33,316 bases of DNA from a virus: positions 1 through 33,316 of IMG/VR virus record IMGVR_UViG_3300036398_000528. The stretch is one strand, 5' to 3'. The translations under genes and the position numbers were made by a program. Positions within the stretch are counted from its first letter, which is position 1. Each line of letters starts with the position of its first letter. Under the pieces are notes generated by a model. That model made no database searches. It saw nothing but the letters and a program-made list of their open reading frames with translations, and was not told where the DNA came from. This document shows positions 11,758 through 20,158 of the stretch, piece by piece.

Positions 11758-12936
11758 TTAGAAAGCTTCTAACATCTCAGTCGTTATCATAACGCGACCA
11801 ACAGCGCCATACTTCTTATGGTATGTAATAGCCCAAGCCGCTCGATCAGCAATCCAGCCTCCACGCGCAGCATAGGCATCACGCGCCGCTAATGTTGGAT
11901 GCTGAACAACAGTTACGCCGTTATATTCTTTTTCGTCGCGGTGATGTCGGTGTCCGCAATGTATCTCACGACGATTAGTCCTGCCCCATTCCTGCGGGAA
12001 TTGTGCCGCAAACAAAAGCGGTAGGCTCTCGTTTTTCACCTTATGCCCGTGATGGATGCCCAGCATCGTATTGCCCCATTCAAAGACATAGAAGGGTAGC
12101 ACGCTGTCGCTGACAGTGACGCGAGGCTCTTCTTCGTAATGCACAGAAAACAGGTCGGACAGCCATCCGGCGCTTTCCTCGTCGTGGTTGCCCTCAGCGA
12201 TAATCAAATGCACCTCTTGATGGCGTTGCAAGCAGATCGCCACTAATGATCGGATGATTCGGATTGCGGAGCGGCGTATCTTAGGGAAGCGGCTGTCAGC
12301 ATCCAGAACGTGCTTTGATGCTGGTGTTACAGGCGTCTTGCCGTCCGTATGCAAGAAATCGCCTTGGATGTTGAGCACCGCTGTGTGTGCATTTGGGCTT
12401 TGATTGACCATCTGTATCAGCGCAGCGAGAATAGTTTTCTCTGCAATGGAAATATTCCAGTCAGAACCACCCTCCTTATGCCACGCCAACATGCCAAGGT
12501 GATAGTCGGTGAATGTGTAGAGGTTGCACAGATGCTCGTCAGAAGCCGCTGGGGCCACGACTGATACCGCTGGCGGTATCTCGTCCTTAAAGCCATCGAT
12601 TGCCTCTCTCATGGCGTCCACGAGAGCCTGATGGCTAAGTGATGCTTTTACCCATTGCCCAGATGGTTTGCCTTCGGCGTTGTAGTAAGTGCTGACGCCC
12701 TTGGCGACAAAGCCATCAGGCACGGGGCGAGTGAAGTCATGCTCTGGCGCATAACCGAACTTTGCAGCCTTGCGCTTCACAGCCACATAGGTCTCGCTTG
12801 CGCCTCCTATGTTCATTCCCAATTCAGCGGATGCGGCCCTAGCACTGCCAAGGCGTTCTATAGCTTCAAGAACCTGTTTCTGCCGAGGAGTGCAGTATTT
12901 ATACAGTTCCTCGTCGATGGTTATGGTCGATGGCAT
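11758..12936 (-). CDS. Metallophosphoesterase with N-terminal helix-turn-helix region
   Basis: A 392-residue protein. Residues 1-65 look like a DNA-binding helix-turn-helix (TPRQKQVLEAIERLGSARAA). From about 135 on there is a calcineurin-like phosphoesterase with all motifs in order: DYHLG (144-148), GDF (192-194), GNHDE (249-253), HHGH (295-298) and HCGHRHH (326-332), which bind two metals. Such phage proteins are related to SbcD/Mre11-type nucleases or phosphodiesterases; the substrate is unknown. It is the last gene of the late operon, directly after Rz1, an unusual place for a nucleic-acid enzyme. Confidence 0.87.
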   Translation of the reverse strand: MPSTITIDEELYKYCTPRQKQVLEAIERLGSARAASAELGMNIGGASETYVAVKRKAAKFGYAPEHDFTRPVPDGFVAKGVSTYYNAEGKPSGQWVKASLSHQALVDAMREAIDGFKDEIPPAVSVVAPAASDEHLCNLYTFTDYHLGMLAWHKEGGSDWNISIAEKTILAALIQMVNQSPNAHTAVLNIQGDFLHTDGKTPVTPASKHVLDADSRFPKIRRSAIRIIRSLVAICLQRHQEVHLIIAEGNHDEESAGWLSDLFSVHYEEEPRVTVSDSVLPFYVFEWGNTMLGIHHGHKVKNESLPLLFAAQFPQEWGRTNRREIHCGHRHHRDEKEYNGVTVVQHPTLAARDAYAARGGWIADRAAWAITYHKKYGAVGRVMITTEMLEAF

Positions 12937-13176
12937 TTACTTGCCTTTCGGACAATCATCCTCGCACAAGCAAACAAAAACGCTGTTATGTAGCTCTATT
13001 TCTGCCACAGTTTCAGGCGTGTCTTGCGTTGCATCATAGGTGATGGGTTTCGCAATGGTGCAATAGCTATTTGCTGGAGCGACTTCGGTCAAATCTGTTA
13101 CGCAACCGCTCGTCGCGCTCAGGATCAGGAATAACAACGGCAGCTTCGCCAAGTGCAATTTGCCTATTGATGGCAT
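12937..13176 (-). CDS. Rz1-like outer-membrane spanin lipoprotein
   Basis: A 79-residue protein with a lipoprotein signal: MPSIGKLHLAKLPLLFLILS followed by ATSGC, with Cys25 as the lipidation site. The mature part is about 55 residues with three more cysteine-containing positions near the end. Its start lies inside the Rz-like gene in another frame, the typical nested spanin arrangement. With Rz it would fuse inner and outer membranes at the last step of lysis. The lipobox is not ideal (Thr at -3). Confidence 0.72.
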   Translation of the reverse strand: MPSIGKLHLAKLPLLFLILSATSGCVTDLTEVAPANSYCTIAKPITYDATQDTPETVAEIELHNSVFVCLCEDDCPKGK

Positions 13177-13285
13177 CGTTCATTTCCTTGATCGTTTCCT
13201 GACGCCCTTGCTGCTTCCAACGCGCCTTATCGAGATAGGCAAAGAACCTCTCGATTAAAGCCAACAAGGACGTCAGGAACTTCAT
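13067..13285 (-). CDS. Rz-like inner-membrane spanin
   Basis: A 72-residue protein with a short N-terminal hydrophobic segment (FLTSLLALIERFFAYL) followed by a charged helical region (WKQQGRQETIKEMNDAINRQIA), as expected for a small i-spanin. It overlaps the Rz1-like gene by 110 nt. It is short compared with lambda Rz (153 residues). Start codon overlaps the upstream stop (TAATG). Confidence 0.65.
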   Translation of the reverse strand: MKFLTSLLALIERFFAYLDKARWKQQGRQETIKEMNDAINRQIALGEAAVVIPDPERDERLRNRFDRSRSSK

Positions 13286-13467
13286 TACTCTGCTGCTTCA
13301 GCCAAAGGTTGCTTGCTGACAAAAGACCAGATAGCAACGCCAAGAGTCGCTACAGCGCCAGCCAACAAGTCAACAGTTGCGCCATCAATAAAGCCTTTTC
13401 CTGCCAGATAGCCGAAGCCAGCAGCAGCGATTGTGCGAACGAGTCCGAATAATTGTTCTTTTTTCAT
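13285..13467 (-). CDS. Small membrane protein, possible holin
   Basis: A 60-residue protein with two short hydrophobic stretches (TIAAAGFGYLAGKGF and LLAGAVATLGVAIWSFV) separated by a tight turn. Size and topology suit a class II holin or antiholin. It lies between the endolysin and the spanins. AAGGAA precedes the ATG. Since another membrane protein is upstream of the endolysin, which of the two forms the lysis hole cannot be told. Confidence 0.62.
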   Translation of the reverse strand: MKKEQLFGLVRTIAAAGFGYLAGKGFIDGATVDLLAGAVATLGVAIWSFVSKQPLAEAAE

Positions 13468-13478
13468 ATCATTTTTCC

Positions 13479-13967
13479 TTATGCTTCATTGGTGGAAACA
13501 GTTCCACCATTCAAATATACTGGATTGCCCACAACAGGCTCACCCTTTGGCCAGCGCGATGCAATAAGCCGAGACTTACCGAGCTTCATCACGCTAACAG
13601 CGTTGCCTTGGTTTCCACCAAGAACAAAGTAATGACCAGCATCTTCGCCAACGTAGAATCCAACGTGACCACCGCCAGCGCGATCAAAGACAAGGATAGC
13701 GCCAAGAGCAAGTCTATCGCGGCGCAGCAATGAGCCATAATCAGCCCAAGCTTTTGCACGCATATAAAACTTTGGGAAAGGCAATCCCGCTTCTTTGATG
13801 CAGTGCGCCACGAATACTCCGCACCAAGGCGTTTCATCATTGCGCCACCATGCATTTAGTTTTTCAAGCCAGCCGAGGATCACCTTGTTGTGCTTAGGCC
13901 CGACAACCTCGCGCAAGCCCAAAAAACTATAGGCAATCTTTAACCAAGGCGGACGCGCAGACTTCAC
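13479..13967 (-). CDS. Endolysin, CHAP/NlpC-P60-like (TIGR02594 type)
   Basis: A 162-residue cysteine peptidase or amidase. PPWLKIAYSFLGLREVVGP is followed by NDETPWCGVFVAHCI (catalytic Cys49) and GGGHVGFYVG (His100), the arrangement of the TIGR02594/CHAP group that cuts peptide bonds of peptidoglycan. No signal peptide, so release needs a holin. The start is GTG at 13967, overlapping the stop of the preceding membrane-protein gene (GTGA) with AAGGGCG upstream; the longer frame to 14030 uses TTG and adds unrelated residues. Confidence 0.85.
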   Translation of the reverse strand: MKSARPPWLKIAYSFLGLREVVGPKHNKVILGWLEKLNAWWRNDETPWCGVFVAHCIKEAGLPFPKFYMRAKAWADYGSLLRRDRLALGAILVFDRAGGGHVGFYVGEDAGHYFVLGGNQGNAVSVMKLGKSRLIASRWPKGEPVVGNPVYLNGGTVSTNEA

Positions 13968-14146
13968 GCAGCGCCCTTTTGCACTAGGTTTAGCAATATG
14001 CCGACCAGCAAGATTATGATGGTTCCGCAAGCGCCGATGCCGATGCTTTCAAGACGCTTCAACCGAGCGCAAATGCTGTCATAGCGAAACGCGCAAACTT
14101 CTTCGTGCGTGTTGAGTTGCGCTTGAGTTTCGTCGATAGTTCCCAT
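13964..14146 (-). CDS. Small single-span membrane protein upstream of endolysin (holin candidate)
   Basis: A 60-residue protein with a hydrophilic N-terminal helix (DETQAQLNTHEEVCAFRYDSI) and a C-terminal membrane helix (IGIGACGTIIILLVGILLNLV) ending in QKGAA. The order amphipathic helix then membrane helix recalls XhlA-type lysis accessory proteins. The ATG at 14146 is chosen because the reading frame upstream lies within the tailspike gene. Its stop overlaps the endolysin start. Confidence 0.65.
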   Translation of the reverse strand: MGTIDETQAQLNTHEEVCAFRYDSICARLKRLESIGIGACGTIIILLVGILLNLVQKGAA

Positions 14147-14150
14147 GTGA

Positions 14151-15746
14151 TTATCCAGTAACAGGGCCAGGGCCAACGCTGACCACAGTTGTTGCGTCGA
14201 GTTGCGAAACTTGGAGGTAATCAGAGTTACCACCAAGGCTGTAGTTGCCAGTTCCATTTCCACGGAATTGAACGCCAGTCAGAAGCACAGGACTGTTTCC
14301 AGTCGATGCAACGCCGCGCAATGTATTGGCGATTAGCTGCATGGTTCCGATGTTAATAGGGCCAGCCTGAGCAGCAATCTTATAGATGCCGTTGCCAGTG
14401 AAGTCGCGCATATAGCCGCCCGTCATTACGATGTCGCCGCAACCAGATACGATACGGATGCCATCTGCACCAGCAGGAGCGCCAGCCAGATAGTTGCGAC
14501 CAAAGCCTTCAATGCCAACAAAGCTAGAGTTGATGACAGTGGTCAAGAAATAGCCGTGACTTCCGCATAGGCCAGCAGTCGTGCCGACAAGATGCAGACC
14601 AGTGATGGCTTCAAAGACAAAGCCAATCTCGCCCACAGTGTCCGCACGGCACTGCTTCATCCAGACAGCAGCCGTGTTGCGGATGTCATAGCCACGCTGA
14701 TTCGCATTGTAGAATACGCCCATCGTGCCAAGAACGTCGCAATCGTCCATGACTAGGCCACCAGCGCCGCCGCCGATCCCTGCTGGATTGAAATAGAAGC
14801 CAGTCCAGTTAGCTGCTGCGCCCATGCCAACATAATCAATTGAGACTTGCGTCAAGAAGATAAAGGCGAACGGACGGGTGAAGTAAATGCCATAGCCGCG
14901 ATGCCCACGAGCTTGGCATTCTGTAACGCGAGTCGTAACGTGAACGCCAGTGGTTCCAGTGTCACGCATGAAGCCGAAGCTGTAGAACGAATTGATGTTG
15001 GTGAAGTTCAAACGCTCAAGCGTCGATGTGCCGCAAGCGATGGTAAAGTCCCAGCCACCAGTTTTCGCGGTGTCATCGATGTAAAGATTCTCAATCGTGA
15101 CATCAGAACCGCTGATCGTGAACATATCATAGTTGCCAGATTTGGCGGTAATTGTTGTCTGCGATCCTGCGCCCAGCAAATGCAAGTTGCCAGTGACTGT
15201 GATTGCGCCAATCTTAAACGCGCCTGGAAGGTAAAGCGTCAAGTTTTTAGTTTGCGCTTCGTTTACCGCGTTCTGGAAGGCGGTGGTGTCATCAGCAACA
15301 CCATTGCCAATCGCACCGAAGTCTTGCGGTGTAATAGTCCGACGTAAAGCGGATTGCACTGTCTGGGCCGCAGCGCCCGTTCCTGACTGTATGTAACCAA
15401 CCAAGGACGAGCCGCTTGATGCAGCAAGGTCAGCGCGAAGGCCAGCAGCGCCAATCACTTCAGGCGCAGAGTAAACCAGATTGCCCTTGCTATCCTGCAC
15501 AGTGATCGAGAAGTCATCCGCATTGACGTAGACGTTAGTTGGCGTTCCCTGATAGTAGAGATAGCCGCCAGTTGTCTTGATAGGCTGTGCAGCAGGGATT
15601 GTCAGCGCCTCATCCCAATAAACGGAGATAGGGTTCGTCACGGCATCCGTGTTAGCAGTGCCGATATAGACGGAGCCATTGTCAAGAGGCTGTCCATCTG
15701 CGTCCGTAAATACGGGGAATGGAACCTGAACAGAGAGAGCAGTCAT
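14151..15746 (-). CDS. Tailspike with P22-like head-binding domain and beta-helix
   Basis: A 531-residue receptor-binding tailspike. Residues 1-105 form a P22-type head-binding domain (FPVFTDADGQPLDNGSVYIG ... VNADDFSITVQDSKGN). A pectate-lyase-3-like right-handed beta-helix follows, opening with TPQDFGAIGNGVADDTTAFQ and continuing through many Gly/Asn-rich strands. It may bind or cleave a surface polysaccharide; catalytic residues cannot be assigned by eye. The ATG at 15746, preceded by AAGGGG, is chosen because the extension to 15848 would overlap the upstream gene and does not fit the domain. Confidence 0.87.
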   Translation of the reverse strand: MTALSVQVPFPVFTDADGQPLDNGSVYIGTANTDAVTNPISVYWDEALTIPAAQPIKTTGGYLYYQGTPTNVYVNADDFSITVQDSKGNLVYSAPEVIGAAGLRADLAASSGSSLVGYIQSGTGAAAQTVQSALRRTITPQDFGAIGNGVADDTTAFQNAVNEAQTKNLTLYLPGAFKIGAITVTGNLHLLGAGSQTTITAKSGNYDMFTISGSDVTIENLYIDDTAKTGGWDFTIACGTSTLERLNFTNINSFYSFGFMRDTGTTGVHVTTRVTECQARGHRGYGIYFTRPFAFIFLTQVSIDYVGMGAAANWTGFYFNPAGIGGGAGGLVMDDCDVLGTMGVFYNANQRGYDIRNTAAVWMKQCRADTVGEIGFVFEAITGLHLVGTTAGLCGSHGYFLTTVINSSFVGIEGFGRNYLAGAPAGADGIRIVSGCGDIVMTGGYMRDFTGNGIYKIAAQAGPINIGTMQLIANTLRGVASTGNSPVLLTGVQFRGNGTGNYSLGGNSDYLQVSQLDATTVVSVGPGPVTG

Positions 15747-15801
15747 TGCGAAACCCCTTGCGTCATTGAGTGTATAGATGAAATTATGTTGCTGCGAAAG
15801 G

Positions 15802-18800
15802 TCATTGCGGCATTTCCACAGTTGGAGGAGCTTCTGGATTTGCGCCAATCACTTCAGTTCCAACAATCGTTGCGCCCTTCGATATTGCAGAGTTTAGCCA
15901 ATTACGGGCATCTTTCATGTCAATACCAACCATCTTTGCGTAATCGCGGAACTGCTTGCTACCAGCCACTCGATTAATGTTGCGCTCAAGCGCATCGCCA
16001 GTTGCTGCGCTTACTGTTAAATCGCGGAATGGTTCACTACTTATCAGATTATGCAACTTCTGGGCATTGGTCTTGCCATACCGCTGTGCAATCTCAGGAG
16101 CAGCAGCAGCCAAGCCAGCTCCTGCGACAGCCATGACAGGGCCACCAAGCACGTTGCCGATCATAGCAGCGCCAGCAGCGCCACCAGATGCCATAAGGAT
16201 TCGGCTCAGAAGTCTCTCTGAATTAAGAAGTTGTAATTGCGTTGAAGCGCCAGTGCGAGAAATAGCTTTATCAGCATCGCTTAGACGGCGCGACACAGCA
16301 TATAGATCAGTCAGAAGCTTATCACCTTCTGGGCCAACAGCCTTCGCCAACTCCTTATATACTTCACCATTAGCGCGGAGATCTCGATAGATGTTAGCAA
16401 AGTTCGTGAAACTAAATGTCTCATCAGTTGCCTTCGCTGCCTTAAACAGAGCAGATGTCAGCACCTTGCCGCGCATATCTTCTGGGATAATATTGACTAA
16501 GGTTTTGAGTGTTTGAACATTACCCTTTGTTCCTTGCGTAATTGCACGCTGCATGAGTGGAGCAAGGCTTCCAGATAGGTTCTTGGTGAAGATACGTTCC
16601 ATCTGTTCGCGGCCTTCATACATCTGCTTAAACAGAGTATTTGCCGCACGTTGCTTGTCAGCAATTTCCTTTCCTGCGCTTGCCTCGATGAAATTGATTT
16701 GGTCATCAGCCAAAGAACCATAGATGTCCTTGAGGCGTTTCATGTTGGTATTTGACCAAGGGCCAGTCCCCTTTTCGAGAGCCTGTCCGATTAAATCGCG
16801 CTGTTCGTTTAGCAGGGCATAAGTAGGCTGTCCCTTGGAGACAATTCCCCAAAGACGCTTTTCTTCAGGAGAAAGAGCTGCAATTCCTTCCTTGCCACCA
16901 CCAAGATCATCAATTCGCGTTTGTAGCCATGATTTTATTCCAGTTGCATCCACGCGACCACGAACATCTACAGCATTAGTTACCTCTTGGCGAAGGTCGC
17001 TTGCCTGACGCCCAAGGCTACTTTGAGCATTGTCCAACCGATTAAATACGTCTGCCGAGACTTGAGAAATATCGGTAACCGCATCAAGTTCATCCATAGC
17101 CGCATGAGCGCGATCAGATGCAGCTTGCACAGTTTCATTCCAAACCTGTTTAGCTTCAGAACCGATTTGAGCGCGTGTTAAGCCAACTACTTCCTTCAAT
17201 TGTGCATTATCACTAAGAACATCAACTGGCAGTTCAAGGCCAAGGCGATCAGCAGCAGCCTTTGCCTCTGGATTTGTTTTTGCCAGTTCAGCCAACTGAG
17301 CGCGTGCTTTTGAAGATCCAGGCCCACGGCTTACAGCCTTCTGAGCCAAATTAATCATTTCGTCGCTGCCAATCTGAGCTGTTACATCTTCTACCGCTTC
17401 ACCAGCGATTGAAGGAGCCATACCAGCAGATGGAGCCATTCCCGCACTAGGTGTAGCCATGCCACTAGGCGCACCAGCAGGAGCACCAGTTGGAATATCT
17501 AGTGTAGTTGGAGATGGAGCCGCCTGTCCGCCCATACCAATATCAGGAACCATGCCAGTAGGAATTTCGCCCGTGACATTAACGAACTCACCTTCAGGTA
17601 TGCCAGCGCCTTCAGGGGTTGCTCCGCCTGGAAGAAAGCGTCTGCCAGCAGCGCCGAATGTGCTTTGCAAGAAACCACCACTAGCAGCAGTTTTAGCACG
17701 TTCTAAAGCACTAGCATCAAGCCTACCTTCGCCGCCGCCATAAATAGCGCCTTCAACAATGTCCTGCACTACTGGGCCACCAGGCAGAAACTTAGTAAGT
17801 TTGTTGACTGGAGAAACAAGACTGCTTGGTATTTCAGTAAGCGCCGATATTATCGGGTATTGCTCCATACCAGCTTCACCAGCGGCCTGAAGTTTTGACG
17901 CAGTTTCTGGAGAAAATATCGAAAGAATTTCTTCCCCAAGGTTGCTAGTGAATCCACGAACAGCAGCAGCAGCCGCAGCCTCACCAGCGCCGATCTGAGA
18001 AGCGGAGCCTTCACGAATGCCAGAACGAGCAGGAGTCCATCTAATCTGACGCTTAGGGTCGTTTCTTAAAGCATTAATAGTCGATTCTGCCAGTGGAGAA
18101 CCGCCAGTTAACTCGATTGATTTTGCGTTAAGCTCATCAATGGATTTGCCGCTTTGCCACATACCCTGAAGAATGCTGGCGTTCTCAATATCTTTGTCCG
18201 TTGCGAATCTATCGCCTTCAGCAACCTTTAGGTCAATGATACCTTTATCAGCGGCCTCAGAGCCAGCTCCCATGACCTTTAAGAAATTTTCTTTTATTCT
18301 GTCTTTGTAAGCGTTAGCAAAATCTTCACCGATAACAGCGTCTGGATTAACATTGTAAGTCGGGTCTATAGCAAGTTGCTTAAACCGATTACGAGCAAAG
18401 TCATATGCGCGTCTGTCAGACGCAACCAAATCTCTTGTTGCAATAAGAAACTGGCGACGAGCTTGTGGAGATACAAATCCAGATTCTGGATCATATACAC
18501 CCTTCAAATCAGTTATGGTTCTATCAATAGAAGTTTGAATATCCTTGGTTGCTTCAAACTCTCCACCCAACACGCCAGTGCTAGGGTCTTTGATTTTACT
18601 GCCTAATGTAATTAAGAAATTGTCATCAGCTTTGCTTGGGTTAGCGCGGCTAGCAATCGTCACCATAGTATCAAATATAGGCAGAACCTTTTGATATTTA
18701 ACTACAGCAGGGTCAGTCCCATACTTTGAGAAAAGAGATTCAAACTTAGATTGCGCCGTTGATTCAATGGCACGACCTTCGCCACGCGCAGCAATATCAG

Positions 18801-18963
18801 CGGTCTGTTGAGAGATTCCAAGGCGTATGTCTTCTCGTTGCTCTTCCCGTTTCTGTTCTGGCGTTCTTGTTGGAGGCACGTAGACGCCGCCGTCCACTTG
18901 CTGCACCTTGTTGGGATTTGCGACAACGGCGTCACCTTTCCACCATTTTTCTTCAACAGCCAT
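15802..18963 (-). CDS. Large internal virion/DNA ejection protein (gp16-like)
   Basis: A 1053-residue, mostly helical, Ala/Gln/Lys-rich protein. It opens MAVEEKWWKGDAVVANPN, has a Pro/Gly/Ala-rich spacer with repeated SAGMAPSAGM segments around 490-530, and a hydrophobic glycine-zipper-like stretch (ASGGAAGAAMIGNVLGG) near 960-990. Size, composition and position beside the other ejection genes and the tailspike match inner-core proteins injected with DNA, such as P22 gp16. No lysozyme or transglycosylase motif was seen; the hydrolase function may be in the M15-like neighbour. Confidence 0.7.
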   Translation of the reverse strand: MAVEEKWWKGDAVVANPNKVQQVDGGVYVPPTRTPEQKREEQREDIRLGISQQTADIAARGEGRAIESTAQSKFESLFSKYGTDPAVVKYQKVLPIFDTMVTIASRANPSKADDNFLITLGSKIKDPSTGVLGGEFEATKDIQTSIDRTITDLKGVYDPESGFVSPQARRQFLIATRDLVASDRRAYDFARNRFKQLAIDPTYNVNPDAVIGEDFANAYKDRIKENFLKVMGAGSEAADKGIIDLKVAEGDRFATDKDIENASILQGMWQSGKSIDELNAKSIELTGGSPLAESTINALRNDPKRQIRWTPARSGIREGSASQIGAGEAAAAAAVRGFTSNLGEEILSIFSPETASKLQAAGEAGMEQYPIISALTEIPSSLVSPVNKLTKFLPGGPVVQDIVEGAIYGGGEGRLDASALERAKTAASGGFLQSTFGAAGRRFLPGGATPEGAGIPEGEFVNVTGEIPTGMVPDIGMGGQAAPSPTTLDIPTGAPAGAPSGMATPSAGMAPSAGMAPSIAGEAVEDVTAQIGSDEMINLAQKAVSRGPGSSKARAQLAELAKTNPEAKAAADRLGLELPVDVLSDNAQLKEVVGLTRAQIGSEAKQVWNETVQAASDRAHAAMDELDAVTDISQVSADVFNRLDNAQSSLGRQASDLRQEVTNAVDVRGRVDATGIKSWLQTRIDDLGGGKEGIAALSPEEKRLWGIVSKGQPTYALLNEQRDLIGQALEKGTGPWSNTNMKRLKDIYGSLADDQINFIEASAGKEIADKQRAANTLFKQMYEGREQMERIFTKNLSGSLAPLMQRAITQGTKGNVQTLKTLVNIIPEDMRGKVLTSALFKAAKATDETFSFTNFANIYRDLRANGEVYKELAKAVGPEGDKLLTDLYAVSRRLSDADKAISRTGASTQLQLLNSERLLSRILMASGGAAGAAMIGNVLGGPVMAVAGAGLAAAAPEIAQRYGKTNAQKLHNLISSEPFRDLTVSAATGDALERNINRVAGSKQFRDYAKMVGIDMKDARNWLNSAISKGATIVGTEVIGANPEAPPTVEMPQ

Positions 18964-18965
18964 AA

Positions 18966-19256
18966 TTAACCACCATATCTTTTGCGAGAACCACTTACGT
19001 CAGGAGCTTTACCCCAGCCTGGGAAGGTTATGTGAATTGCACCTTTGTTACTAGCAGAAACGCGAGTTCCTGGGTATGTTCGTTTTACCAAAGCCATTGC
19101 TTCAGAAATTTTCATGCCCTTTGGAGGCATAAAATCCATTGCGTCACCAATAGGGTGCGAACCTGTCTTTGTTTCTGTCAAGCCCTGCGCCCTTAATGCA
19201 TCTTGATGCTTTTGGGTTCTAAAGCCACTTGTCGGAACAAAACCCAATGCACCCAA
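18966..19256 (-). CDS. M15-type peptidase domain; start uncertain, possibly fused upstream
   Basis: A 96-codon reading frame encoding the core of an M15A-like D-Ala-D-Ala/L-Ala-D-Glu peptidase: TSGFRTQKHQDAL, the zinc motif SHPIGDAMDF (His and Asp), and AIHITFPG with a second zinc His. It would cut peptidoglycan during DNA ejection. No ATG or GTG exists; TTG at 19256 is the outermost usual start, yet the open frame continues upstream to about 19322 with a plausible sequence (SDINPIKDLGALGF). Loss of one G in the GGGG run (19282-19285) would fuse it to the preceding gene. Confidence 0.7.
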   Translation of the reverse strand: MGALGFVPTSGFRTQKHQDALRAQGLTETKTGSHPIGDAMDFMPPKGMKISEAMALVKRTYPGTRVSASNKGAIHITFPGWGKAPDVSGSRKRYGG

Positions 19257-19275
19257 ATCCTTTATTGGATTAATA

Positions 19276-20154
19276 TCACTGCCCCTGAAAGTTACCAGAC
19301 GGAGTAGCCGTCTGACCTCCTGGTTTTTGACGGGTTACGCCATCTGGATCAATATAGAACGCACCAGGCGGCAACTTTTCGTATTCTTCTTTGGTAGTAG
19401 GCCGACGCGGTGGCCCCTTTTGCACAGCAGTAGGTGCTGGCTGACCACCTAAAATTAGAGCCAATCCTTCTTCAGTTCCGCTATAAAAACCACCGCCTGG
19501 AAGTGTTGTAGAAACCTTTGTGCGCTCCCTTCTTAGAGCCTCTCTAAATTCTGGAGTTCCTCGAACAAACCCTTCAGCCTCAAGTTCTTTAATCGTAGCC
19601 GTATCCAGTTTGACTTCACTTTCTTGAATCATCTCATAAGCGTCTGGATCGATTCGGAACAAATATGAACGAGCAGTAAAATCATCATTCATATTTGGGT
19701 TCATTGCTATATCTTTAGCAACGCTAAACTTTTCCACCATATCTGGACGATTTGAAGTTTTTGCAGCATCCGCGCCTTTTGCATAAATTGCTGCAATTTC
19801 TTCAGGAGGCCGACCATTTCTTTTGGCAATGATAGCGTCTTGGAAAATTGTTCCAAATGTGCGCTTGTCGTTCTCACTCAAGCTTTTAGCGAATCGATCA
19901 ATGTCTACACCAAATGTTCGAAAATCAGCGTATAATGCAGATAGATTTGCAGCAGACGGGTCTTTAGCTACCACTTTTGCGCGTTCTCTAAATCTATTTG
20001 CCTCATCAATTTTGTTTTGATCAACTCGCGCAGAAGCTTCAGCCGCAGCCTGTGCAGCCATTGCCTTTTGCTGATTTTGATACGACTGAAGACCCGCCAG
20101 AAATGATTCTGTGGTGGATGGTGTTTTCAGTGTGTAATCGAAAGGTTGCACCAT
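19276..20154 (-). CDS. Putative internal virion protein
   Basis: A 292-residue helical protein between the gp7-like and the M15-like genes. It opens MVQPFDYTLKTPSTTESFLA, then an Ala/Gln-rich helix (QKAMAAQAAAEASARVDQNK), and later a Pro/Gly-rich C-terminal tail ending FQGQ. Composition matches ejection/inner-core proteins. It may be the N-terminal part of one longer virion protein ending in the M15 peptidase, since the frames become continuous after a 1-nt change. ATG at 20154. Confidence 0.6.
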   Translation of the reverse strand: MVQPFDYTLKTPSTTESFLAGLQSYQNQQKAMAAQAAAEASARVDQNKIDEANRFRERAKVVAKDPSAANLSALYADFRTFGVDIDRFAKSLSENDKRTFGTIFQDAIIAKRNGRPPEEIAAIYAKGADAAKTSNRPDMVEKFSVAKDIAMNPNMNDDFTARSYLFRIDPDAYEMIQESEVKLDTATIKELEAEGFVRGTPEFREALRRERTKVSTTLPGGGFYSGTEEGLALILGGQPAPTAVQKGPPRRPTTKEEYEKLPPGAFYIDPDGVTRQKPGGQTATPSGNFQGQ

Positions 20155-20158
20155 TTTA

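Noticed and set aside
15747-15848. N-terminal extension of the tailspike frame
   Set aside because: It would overlap the preceding gene, lacks a ribosome site, and the head-binding domain begins at the internal ATG behind AAGGGG.
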